Shown: positions 1 through 6,340, counted from the stretch's first letter. The stretch: 17,435 bases of DNA from Parcubacteria group bacterium (GCA_016179715.1 JACPCQ010000049.1:1-17435), one strand, 5' to 3'. Translations and numbers: made by a program. Notes: generated by a model not told the origin, from the letters alone.

Positions 1-124
1 CACCTACGTTCTGTTCAACAATCTCTTCTATTGGGATAGGTAGGGATAAGGAGGGATGATAGGTGCTTAAAAATTTATTTGCGGCACGAACTACATCTAT
101 AAGTCTTAAGTTTGGACTTTGCAT
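1..124 (-). CDS. ImmA/IrrE-family metallopeptidase, N-terminal part (runs off the window)
   Basis: The minus strand reads from an ATG at 124 without a stop to the window edge (41 codons). The visible residues include FLSTYHPSLSLPIPIEEIVE, which matches by eye the start of ImmA/IrrE-type zinc peptidases, where a helix is followed by a LPIPIEEI-like stretch before the HEXXH domain. The zinc motif would lie beyond the window. The ATG shares its A with the upstream stop (TAATG), so translation is probably coupled to the HTH-like fragment before it. Proteins of this family usually cleave or control a partner XRE-type repressor in mobile elements and toxin-antitoxin-like pairs. Family assignment is from sequence likeness only. 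Confidence 0.65.
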   Translation of the reverse strand, partial: MQSPNLRLIDVVRAANKFLSTYHPSLSLPIPIEEIVEQNVG

Positions 125-413
125 TATTTATTGACATCGTTGAGGAGCTTAATTAGTTGTTTGATCCTTTTTTTGTCCAGTTTTTCTCCTCTTGCTGTTC
201 TATAAAAAGCTGGTAGTATTGAAAGAATATGTGGACTTTTCAGTATATCTTCAGGAACCTTTCCTTTGGCAGCATGGGCAAGATCAAAAAACATTGTCCA
301 TTCCTCGCTATCTTTTGGAATTTTTAAGGCAACAGCATATCCTGCCAGTTTTTCTTCATCAATAGAAAACACCGACCCCGTGGAGCGTGCCCACTTTTTG
401 GGGTACAGATCAT
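124..413 (-). pseudogene. C-terminal fragment of an XRE-type regulator, abutting tRNA-Ile
   Basis: An open frame runs from the 3' end of tRNA-Ile to a TAA at 124-126. It encodes about 95 residues, including SIDEEKLAGYAVALKIPKDS, FFDLAHAAKGKVPEDIL and LPAFYRTARGEKLDKK. This is the pattern of the region after the recognition helix in XRE-type regulators paired with ImmA/IrrE peptidases. The N-terminal helix-turn-helix is missing: the frame reads straight back into the tRNA gene. No ATG precedes the conserved part, and the first plausible start is a GTG at 372, which would give 82 aa. It is either a gene cut off by recombination at the tRNA 3' end or a short protein with a GTG start. The TAATG overlap with the next gene argues that the pair belongs together. 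Confidence 0.5.
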
Positions 414-488
414 TGGTGGGTGTGGGAGGAATCGAACCTCCGACCTCTATCTTATCAGGATAGCGTTCTACCACTGAACTACACACCC
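414..488 (-). tRNA. tRNA-Ile (anticodon GAT), CCA encoded
   Basis: The minus strand gives a full 75-nt cloverleaf: acceptor GGGTGTG/CACACCC, D stem GTTC/GAAC, anticodon stem CTATC/GATAG with loop CTGATAA (anticodon GAT), T stem GGAGG/CCTCC with loop TTCGATT, discriminator A and an encoded CCA. Its position downstream of 16S on the same strand is the classic place for tRNA-Ile in a bacterial rRNA spacer. Downstream of it one expects 23S rRNA, but an XRE/ImmA gene pair follows instead. Confidence 0.96.
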
Positions 489-653
489 AAAATTTCGGTC
501 TGTTCGGCAGGCAGGTCAGAACGGCATTTTTCCACTAAACCATGCTCGCATGCTTCCTTTCTTCCATCGGCGTCACCAGACAACACCCGAATATCCTAAA
601 AGCATCATAGCGGATTTGCATTCTAAATAAAAGGCTGCGGTGCATCAAAAATC

Positions 654-691
654 ACAACACCCCCGACGCATATATGCGTCGGGGGTGTTGT
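654..691. terminator. 38-bp perfect palindrome in the rRNA spacer, terminator-like
   Basis: The sequence is self-complementary from 654 to 691, with a CCCCCGACGCA arm and the centre CATATATG. It would form a stem of 16 or more bp. On the minus strand (the rRNA direction) it is followed within 2 nt by TTTTT, as in an intrinsic terminator. On the plus strand only a weak T-rich stretch follows. A terminator between 16S and tRNA-Ile would be odd, so it could instead be a processing signal or an inserted palindromic repeat. Confidence 0.5.
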
Positions 692-708
692 TCTTCCAAC
701 AGCTTTCT

Positions 709-733
709 AAGATGTTTTCTTTTGTCCCGTCCG
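709..733 (-). other. 16S processing stem, 3' (trailer) strand
   Basis: Eighteen nt here are perfectly complementary to the leader strand at 4641-4658, and seven further pairs (two of them G-U) extend the helix to 25 bp against 4634-4658. Such leader/trailer helices bracket bacterial 16S precursors and are cut by RNase III-type enzymes. The conserved pairing shows that leader, 16S and trailer belong to one transcript despite the many insertions. Confidence 0.8.
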
Positions 734-907
734 GGTCTTAATTTGGAGCTCCAAGACCAACACTCGCCGGCGCAAAGCGCCGATATCGCCCACCTGTTTT
801 TCCCTTTCTCACCAGCCATAGGCTGGCAGGCTCACAAAGAACCTTGTGAAAAAGAAAAACGGTTATTAATTCATTCCACGACCAGCTTCCGCTAGCCGTG
901 CCTTGTT

Positions 908-1683
908 CATGTTACCCACATATCGCTATATGGCATGGACTATATCATCATCCTCTCTCGTAGGAGCTTTCTCTTGCGCGGATGTCGTATTTCTATTCTT
1001 TGAACAAATCTCTGTTGTGAATCTGCTCGAACAAATACGCGCCAATATTCTGGATGCAGTCGTCGGCTTGGGTTATGTATTTTTCCAAGACGGATTCCGA
1101 AACTGTTTAGAATCTTCTGAATTTTTTGCAATTTTATCTTATCGTTCTGAACTAACTGTACGTAGAAATGATCAAGCGCAGAATGAGGTATCCCCCCTTC
1201 GGCGTCAAAGAATCCTCCTACATACGCACGACGTTCCGACTTAGTCTGTAGAGAAAGAGGGTCAAGATCAAAATCAAGAAATTGAGCTAATGTCTCCAAG
1301 ACGAAGACATCACGTGTCTTACCTTCTTGATAAATCCATGACTTGTGGCCAAGAGAAGTGAACATTTCTTGTATTATCTCCAGCCACTCTTTCCCTTTCT
1401 GTGAGAACCGAAACCGACAATTACTACTAAAGGTAGCATCGTGTAATGCCCCCTGAAGATAGGCAATAGCAGCTTTTTTTGAGAGAGGAGCTCGGCGTGT
1501 AGTCTCTGAGGGGTCAACCCCTAGGGGGCGACTTCCCTGCTGATCGTCTGCGCCTAAAGCATTGTTACTCATTACTATTTAATAATAGCATGAGTAGCTT
1601 TAGGATACTCAGGTTTTCCAGCATATAGCCGAGTTTTTCTTTGTAGATTGCTCTACAAAGGTCGCAACAGCCAGTTTGGCTAA
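908..1683 (-). ncRNA. Group I intron in 16S after U1498, with LAGLIDADG gene
   Basis: The flanking exons join as AAGTCGT/AACAAGG. The intron begins after a T (U1498) and ends in G (908), as group I introns do. The 5' exon GTCGT (1688-1684) can pair with an internal guide GCGAC (1665-1661), giving the U-G wobble at the splice site. Core elements on the minus strand are GCTATATGCTGGAAAACC (within 1603-1633), GATCAGCAGGGAAG (1532-1545), CCTCAGAGACTACACGCC (P7 5' strand, 1494-1511) and GATGATATAGTCCATGCC (P7 3' strand, about 932-952). They closely resemble those of the intron at U788, so the two introns are related. An endonuclease frame runs through the core. Confidence 0.88.
940..1572 (-). CDS. 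LAGLIDADG homing endonuclease inside the U1498 intron
   Basis: The 210-residue product has two LAGLIDADG-type helices: a degenerate IAYLQGALHDATF at about residues 36-48 and the clearer AYVGGFFDAEGGI at about 116-128, with the acidic residues D45 and D123. This fits a single-chain two-motif enzyme that cuts an intronless 16S allele at the decoding site and so spreads the intron. The first 30 or so residues are encoded by the intron core (Q and P7 5' elements), so one stretch serves both as ribozyme and as coding sequence. The true start may be further in. The C terminus is rich in Arg and Lys (HPRKRKLLRER) and ends just before the P7 3' strand. No Shine-Dalgarno site is seen. The frame is intact, so the gene is probably functional. 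Confidence 0.87.
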   Translation of the reverse strand: MSNNALGADDQQGSRPLGVDPSETTRRAPLSKKAAIAYLQGALHDATFSSNCRFRFSQKGKEWLEIIQEMFTSLGHKSWIYQEGKTRDVFVLETLAQFLDFDLDPLSLQTKSERRAYVGGFFDAEGGIPHSALDHFYVQLVQNDKIKLQKIQKILNSFGIRLGKIHNPSRRLHPEYWRVFVRADSQQRFVQRIEIRHPRKRKLLRERMMI

Positions 1684-1770
1684 ACGACTTAGTCCCTGTC
1701 ACCGAGCTCACCTTCGGACCAGCAAAGCTGGTACTTCGGGCGCTCCCGGCTCCCTTGACTTGACGGGCGG

Positions 1771-2226
1771 ATTACGATAGCGAGGGCACGCTTCGTGTTC
1801 CCACATAGCAAGCGGATTTCCCGCACTATGCGAACCCGATAGTTCAACGATTTAATCCGCAGAAACTACCGGTTTTGTCCTTCCCCCTTGATAAAATCTT
1901 GGGGTATTATGACGCAGCTGACTTCTTGTGATGAAGCCATTCCCTTATTTTATCACAAGATCTCCCCGGGTCACGTATATTCCCATTCCATACATCCCCT
2001 CGAGGTTTTTATGTAGTGTTTTCCCTATGACCCACCGCATTCTGCATAGGTCAACACGCCTCTTCGCAAACGGACGAATCGTGAAGGGCTGTATTTTGCC
2101 ACATCGGGCCCTTCAGACTATACCTCGCGGCTATAGTCCTGCCCTTCGGCTACGCTCCGCAACGGGTTATACGGAGGAGAGGATTTTAACCTCTTGGCAA
2201 TATACGCTGCCGGGCGCCTTTAGAAC
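1771..2226 (-). other. Unclassified 456-nt insertion in 16S between A1398 and C1399
   Basis: The 16S text breaks after CTTGTACTCA (ending at 2227) and resumes with CCGCCCGTC (from 1770), so the insertion boundary is exact. It has no minus-strand ORF. The 5' exon ends in A and the insertion ends in AAT, which does not fit the U-before/G-last rule of group I introns. It starts with GTTCTAAAGG and has no recognisable domain V of a group II intron. Several hairpins are visible: CTTGTGAT/ATCACAAG, a GACTATA/TATAGTC stem capped by a GCGA tetraloop, and GCGG/CCGC near the 3' end. The site lies in the decoding centre, so the insertion must be removed if this rRNA functions. Confidence 0.75.
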
Positions 2227-2242
2227 TGAGTACAAGACTCGA

Positions 2243-2274
<32 letters not shown>

Positions 2275-2290
2275 ATTACTAGCGATTCCA

Positions 2291-2330
<40 letters not shown>

Positions 2331-2650
2331 GCCGACTTTGATGGGATTGGCTCCACCTTGCGGTTTGGCAACCCATTGTATCGGCCATTGTAGCACGTGT
2401 GTCGCCCAGGGCGTCAAAGGGTCATGCTGACTTGGCGTCATCCCCGCCTTCCTCCACGTCAAACGTGGCAGTCTCGCCTGACACATGTAACAGGCAACGG
2501 GGGTTGCGTTCGTTGACCCACTTAAGGGAACAGTTCAAACCACGAACTGACGACAGCCATGCAACACCTGTCCCAACGTCCTTGTGAGAAGGCCTGCCTT
2601 TCGGCAAGCTGTCGTTGAGATGTCAAGCCCTGGTAAGGTTCTTCGCTTAA

Positions 2651-2685
<35 letters not shown>

Positions 2686-2696
2686 AGTCCCCGTCT

Positions 2697-2739
<43 letters not shown>

Positions 2740-2829
2740 TGACTTAACGCGTTAGCTTCGCCACTCGAAGGGTCGATACTTCGAAAGGCTAGTCATCATC
2801 GTTTAGGGCGTGGACTACTGGGGTATCTA

Positions 2830-3643
2830 CAATTTTGTTACGCGGTAACAAAATTGAAATTTTCAATTTCCAATTCTCAATTCCTGCCTGCCGCCTGCCT
2901 GTCGGCAGACAGGGCAGGCAGGTTCAAACAAATTTCAAATCAGAAAATCTCAAATTCCAAATTTTTGTTCCGGGCGTGGTTATTTCTGCCACGCTCTGCA
3001 TGTCGCCATGCAGTTCGGACTATATCTTCAACCCCAAAAGGAGGTTGTCTGGCATATAGTCTCTGAGGAGTCACAAGAAATTAAAATTTCAAAATGCAAA
3101 AATCAAAATCACAATTCAAAATCTAAAAATTTTTGAATTTTACACTGTCATTTTACACTTTGATTTTTAATCTTTGATTTCTTGCGCCTTTCCTGCTGAT
3201 TGACCGCATCACTTCAAGGATTTTTACTGCAAATAGTTTTGCAGTACCTGAAGATACTCGCGGTGTTCCCAGCATATAGCTCCGCCGTTGCCTTACGGCT
3301 ATGGCGGATCCTCGATTTTGCAATCCTTTGACAAGCTCAAGAGCAAAATCTGGACAGATTTGCACTCCGGCGTTTCCGCCGGAGGGAACTAGCGCTCAAC
3401 AGTACCCCCACTGCTCCGCTCTGGTCTTTTCATCTTCTTCTCCGCCAGAGCGAGCTATCAATTTTTGCCGACCATATTGGAGCATAGAAACAAATCAAAA
3501 AGGCGAGCAGAAAAAATGTCGGGTGCCCGCGATGGCCTGCCATAAGCAGACCGGAGCAGGGCGACATTTTTTCGTCGCGAGCCAATTATGATTTGTCTAT
3601 GCAAAAATTAAGGTCGCAAAAATTTGATAGCGAGCGAAATTTA
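2830..3643 (-). ncRNA. Group I intron in 16S after U788 (no ORF)
   Basis: The flanks join as GGGAT/TAGATACCCC. The intron starts after T and ends in G (2830). Core elements on the minus strand are GAGCTATATGCTGGGAAC (within 3260-3282), CAATCAGCAGGAAAGG (within 3181-3204), CCTCAGAGACTATATGCC (3051-3068) and GAAGATATAGTCCGAAC (3013-3029), followed by a P9-like hairpin CTGCATGGCGACATGCAG. The P7/P8 layout resembles that of the phage T4 td intron. Position 788 is a known group I site in small-subunit rRNA genes. No credible endonuclease gene is present. Its 814 nt are swollen by repeat-like AT-rich inverted sequences in the P1/P2 region and in loops, and by a CCTGCCTGCC repeat near the 3' end. 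A candidate guide GTTCC lies at 3389-3385. Confidence 0.9.
2883..2922. repeat. GC-rich palindromic repeat (CCTGCCTGCC family) inside the U788 intron
   Basis: This is an imperfect 40-bp palindrome beginning CCTGCCTGCC and ending GGCAGGCAGG, in an AT-rich setting (TTCAATTTCCAATTCTC on one side, TTCAAACAAATTTCAAAT on the other). The same arm and much of the AT-rich flank recur in the helix 6 insertion at 4282-4301, so both belong to one repeat family. Confidence 0.8.
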
Positions 3644-3959
3644 ATCCCATTCGATCCCCACGCTTTCGTGTTTCAGGGTCAGGAACGCGCCAGTAGACTG
3701 CCTTCGCCTTTGGTGTTCCCCTGGATATCAACGGATTTCACCCCTACACCCAGAGTTCCGTCTACCTCTCGCGTCCTCAAAGTTCTGCCGTATCTCCCGC
3801 ATTTCTCCGGTTGAGCCGGAGGCTTTAACAAGAGACGCACAGTACCCCCTACACACCCTTTACGCCCAGTAAATCCGGATAACGCTTGCACCCCTCGTAT
3901 TACCGCGGCTGCTGGCACGAGGTTAGCAGGTGCTTATTCGTGAAGTAATATCAACCGCC

Positions 3960-4148
3960 GCACCTCGCTATGCTCGGCACTCCTCAAAATCAAAATGTAA
4001 AATGCAAAAGTCAAAATTACTGTGTTCGCTTGCAGCGAATTTTTATAAATATCGCGGAGCGATACCTAAATTTTGCACTCCTGCCTGCCGGCAGGCAGGT
4101 TGATTTTTTAATTTTACATTTGAGTTTGTGCCGAACGCAGTGAGGCAC
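3960..4148. repeat. Repeat insertion replacing part of the 16S 5' domain
   Basis: Complementary 21-nt arms (3960-3980 and 4128-4148, paired with G-U wobbles) enclose 147 bp of AT-rich sequence with the perfect palindrome CCTGCCTGCCGGCAGGCAGG at 4080-4099. The 16S sequence on one side is V2 text (CTAATACCCGATAGTC) and on the other the end of helix 17 (TTGATATTACTTCACGAATA). About 270 nt of conserved rRNA that should lie between them is missing. Two separate insertions, one in V2 and one in V3, may have recombined, either in the genome or in the assembly. Confidence 0.8.
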
Positions 4149-4238
4149 GGTCAGACTATCGGGTATTAGCACCGATTTCTCGGAGTTATCCCCGTGATGA
4201 GGGCAGGTTCCTACGTGTTACTACCCCGTTTGCCACTA

Positions 4239-4436
4239 GCCAGTGCTCCGCACTGGAAGCTCCAATAACCAAGAAACAAATCCTGCCTGCCGGCAGGCAG
4301 GTCCAAACAAATTTCAAATTCCAATTTCCAAAATTTTAAACCGCGCGTTTCGCGTCTGGTTATTGAATATTTGGTTATTAGGCATTGTTTGGTTATTGTA
4401 TCTTGTGATTTGGAATTTCCAGTGCGAAGTACTGGC
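4239..4436. repeat. Repeat insertion extending 16S helix 6 (V1)
   Basis: The helix 6 arms GCCAGTGCTCCGCACTGG (4239-4256) and CCAGTGCGAAGTACTGGC (4419-4436) are complementary and enclose a 162-bp insertion. That insertion contains the perfect palindrome CCTGCCTGCCGGCAGGCAGG (4282-4301), AATAACCAA-type motifs and AATTTCAAATTCC stretches. Normal 16S sequence continues on both sides (AAGTCAAACGG and AGTGGCAAACGGGG), so here the insertion has not removed conserved rRNA. It could stay in the mature rRNA as an expansion at a helix tip. Confidence 0.82.
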
Positions 4437-4505
4437 CCGTTTGACTTGCATGCCTTATCCACGCCGCCAGCGTTCATCCTGAGCTAGGATCAAACTCTCA
4501 ATGAA

Positions 4506-4817
4506 GACAGAAATTTTCAAGCCCGAAGGGCGAAAAAATTTCGTGTCTGAACTAACCCGCTCGAGTTTCGCAGAGCAAAACTCTGACGGGCCGTCAAATC
4601 GGCAATTGCGCCAAAACGCAAACCGATTTATAACGAACGAGACAAAAGAAAACATCTTAAGTTTCTCGCATTTACTCACTATCTGATTTTCAAAGAACTT
4701 CTCCGGGTCCGTTCTCAAAACAAACCCGCGACTGGCCAAGATAAGCGATTTATGCCGGACAGTCGCGGATTTATTGAAAACATGTCAATGTAAGCATCTT
4801 ATTTCATAGCATCTTCC
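4506..4817 (-). other. 16S leader: boxA-like element, hairpin and processing stem
   Basis: About 300 nt of transcribed leader precede 16S and hold no protein gene. Reading in the direction of transcription, there is a hairpin with arms CCGCGACTG/CAGTCGCGG (4726-4768), then GTTCTTTGAAAA (about 4687-4698), the boxA-like motif usual before bacterial 16S and associated with Nus-type antitermination, then the 5' strand of the processing stem (4634-4658), which pairs with 709-733. Confidence 0.75.
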
Positions 4818-4845
4818 ATTGTACTCGCTAACTCCGCACTGTCAA
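4818..4845 (-). promoter_or_regulatory. rRNA operon promoter (TTGACA-16-TACAAT)
   Basis: On the minus strand a consensus -35 TTGACA (4845-4840) is separated by 16 nt from -10 TACAAT (4823-4818). Transcription should start near 4811. A perfect 16-bp palindrome, CAAAAAGCGCTTTTTG, lies just upstream (4851-4866) between this promoter and the divergent miaB promoter. Confidence 0.82.
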
Positions 4846-4850
4846 CCCCG

Positions 4851-4866
4851 CAAAAAGCGCTTTTTG
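4851..4866. promoter_or_regulatory. Perfect palindrome between divergent rrn and miaB promoters
   Basis: CAAAAAGCGCTTTTTG is self-complementary and sits 5 bp upstream of the rRNA -35 box. It could be an operator or a UP-like A/T element with a GC core. There is no independent evidence for a bound factor. Confidence 0.35.
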
Positions 4867-4924
4867 TGGATATACTGTGCAGACAAAATCCGCCAAAATT
4901 TCGCAACATTTTATACCGATAGCG

Positions 4925-4953
4925 TTGAATTAAAGACTCCATTCTCTTATGAT
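4925..4953 (+). promoter_or_regulatory. miaB promoter (TTGAAT-17-TATGAT), predicted leaderless
   Basis: -35 TTGAAT (4925-4930) and -10 TATGAT (4948-4953) have ideal 17-nt spacing. The expected start of transcription, 7-8 nt after the -10 box, falls on or next to the ATG at 4961. The upstream ATGs at 4949, 4952 and 4955 would then lie in or beside the -10 box and not in the mRNA. No Shine-Dalgarno site is present. Confidence 0.65.
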
Positions 4954-4960
4954 GATGGTC

Positions 4961-6340
4961 ATGCTAGAAGCACAGCAATTCTACCACATCGCCACATTCG
5001 GCTGTCAGGCAAACGTGTCCGATTCCGAGCGGGTTGCGGGCGTGCTTGAGCTTGCGGGCTATTACAGGGCTCAAAATGAAGAGCAGGCGGACGTGCTTGT
5101 CTATAATACCTGCTCGGTACGCCAATCGGCCGAAGACCGCGTTTTTGGGCGTAACAAGCGCTTCAAAGAACTCCGCGCGCAAAAACCGCATCTCAAGGTG
5201 GTGTTGACCGGCTGCATGATGCATCACAAAGCACATGTCTTAAAAAACCGTCTGCCGGAAGTAGATATTTTTCTCCCCATTCGCGACCTGATGCACCTGC
5301 CCGAAAAATTAGGTACGCACATTCAAGAAAAACCAGAAGAATACCTCTCGTTCACGCCACAATATGGTTCGGCATTTCGTGCGTATGTTCCCATTTCTTT
5401 CGGCTGTAATAATTTCTGCACGTTTTGTATCGTGCCGTTTTCCCGCGGCAGAGAATACTCGCGTCCTGCAGCAGAAATTTTGTCCGAGGTGCGGACGCTC
5501 GCAGAAAAAGGATATAAAGAAATCTGGCTTTTGGGACAGAACGTCAATTCCTACGGCATTACCGAACTTGCGCAAAAAACGGTTTGGGACAACAAAACAC
5601 GCATGGGCAGCAAACCGAAAATACAGGAGAGTCGTATGACGTTTGCGGATTTACTGCGACAGGTTAATGCTATTCCGGGCGACTTTTGGATTCGTTTTAC
5701 CTCTCCGCACCCGAAAGACTTTTCAGACGATTTAATTGCCGCAATTGCCGAGTGCGAAAAAATGCAGCCGTATATCAATCTGCCGGTGCAATCGGGCAAC
5801 AACGACATATTAAAACGCATGAACCGTACCTACACCCGCGAGCACTATATTGAGCTTGTGAAAAAAATCCGCGCAAAAAATCCGGGTATTGCCATCTCCA
5901 CCGACACCATCGTGGGATTCCCGAGCGAGACCGAGGAACAATTTCAAAATACTTTGGCGCTCTATAAAGAAATCGGATTTGACATGGCGTTTATCTCCGA
6001 GTATTCCCGGCGCGAGAAGACTGCCGCCGCGTTGGCATTCGCAGACGATGTGCCGCGCGAGATAAAAAAAGAGCGCAGAGAGCGCCTCACTGATGTACTG
6101 CGCACCTCCGCACTTGCGCGCAACAAAACCCTTGTCGGAACCGTCGCGCGCGTGTTGGTGGACGAACAAAAAAACGGGCGCTTTTTTGGCAAAACACCCG
6201 GGAATAAAACCGTCGCCCTCAAAAATGTTAAACACTCGGTGTCTAACAAAACGAGGCCGGTGATCGGAGAATTTGTTAATGTAAAAATTACCGGAGCGGA
6301 ATCGTGGAAATTGGTGGGGGAAATTGTTGGTGTAAAGTAA
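4961..6340 (+). CDS. miaB: tRNA-2-methylthio-N6-dimethylallyladenosine synthase MiaB
   Basis: A radical-SAM methylthiotransferase that adds the 2-methylthio group to i6A37 of tRNAs reading UNN codons, acting after MiaA, which is encoded just downstream. Counting from the ATG at 4961 (459 aa), the N-terminal MTTase domain has C15, C51 and C85 for the auxiliary cluster (FGCQAN, NTCSVR, TGCM). The radical-SAM motif CNNFCTFC gives C149, C153 and C156. Then come LLGQNVNSYG and RFTSPHPKDF, and a TRAM domain from about residue 380. The TRAM loop contains KHSVSN, encoded by one arm of a repeat (6227-6248) that also occurs in miaA. The start is chosen from the promoter position. An ATG at 4949 would add four residues (MMMV). 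Divergent from the rRNA operon. Confidence 0.96.
   Translation: MLEAQQFYHIATFGCQANVSDSERVAGVLELAGYYRAQNEEQADVLVYNTCSVRQSAEDRVFGRNKRFKELRAQKPHLKVVLTGCMMHHKAHVLKNRLPEVDIFLPIRDLMHLPEKLGTHIQEKPEEYLSFTPQYGSAFRAYVPISFGCNNFCTFCIVPFSRGREYSRPAAEILSEVRTLAEKGYKEIWLLGQNVNSYGITELAQKTVWDNKTRMGSKPKIQESRMTFADLLRQVNAIPGDFWIRFTSPHPKDFSDDLIAAIAECEKMQPYINLPVQSGNNDILKRMNRTYTREHYIELVKKIRAKNPGIAISTDTIVGFPSETEEQFQNTLALYKEIGFDMAFISEYSRREKTAAALAFADDVPREIKKERRERLTDVLRTSALARNKTLVGTVARVLVDEQKNGRFFGKTPGNKTVALKNVKHSVSNKTRPVIGEFVNVKITGAESWKLVGEIVGVK
6227..6248 (+). repeat. Single arm of a palindromic repeat inside miaB
   Basis: These 22 bp differ by one base from the left arm of the palindrome in miaA (6867-6888). They share AACACTCGGTGTCTAACA and are read in the same frame (HSVSN). 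The second arm is absent here. Confidence 0.85.

Larger units (their letters stand above)
489..865 (-). other. 16S-tRNA spacer with processing-stem trailer and hairpins
   Basis: This spacer holds no protein gene that I can support. On the minus strand it contains a hairpin with arms GGTCTT/AAGACC near 735-765, a 25-nt strand (709-733) complementary to the 16S leader at 4634-4658, a 38-bp perfect palindrome (654-691) and, near 500-515, a GGCAGGCAGG stretch resembling the CCTGCCTGCC repeats found elsewhere in the operon. No CCTCC or similar anti-Shine-Dalgarno sequence was found in it. Confidence 0.75.

Noticed and set aside
46..60. CCCTCCTTAT on the minus strand, identical to a 16S anti-Shine-Dalgarno tail
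   Set aside because: It lies beyond tRNA-Ile inside the ImmA/IrrE coding frame (HPSLSLPIP) and has no rRNA context, so it is taken as chance.
541..600. GACGCCGATGG and nearby text in the spacer resembling part of 5S rRNA
   Set aside because: Only a short motif matches. The 5S terminal helix and loop order could not be built.
1771..2226. Insertion at 1398/1399 as a circularly permuted or ordinary group I intron
   Set aside because: A GACTATA/TATAGTC pair and a GCGGGAAA stretch recall P7 and P/P4 elements, but the spacing leaves no room for P3 and P8, and the splice-site bases do not fit. Left unclassified.
3153..3365. 70-codon minus-strand frame in the U788 intron as an endonuclease remnant
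   Set aside because: It merely translates the conserved intron core and has no LAGLIDADG or GIY-YIG motif.
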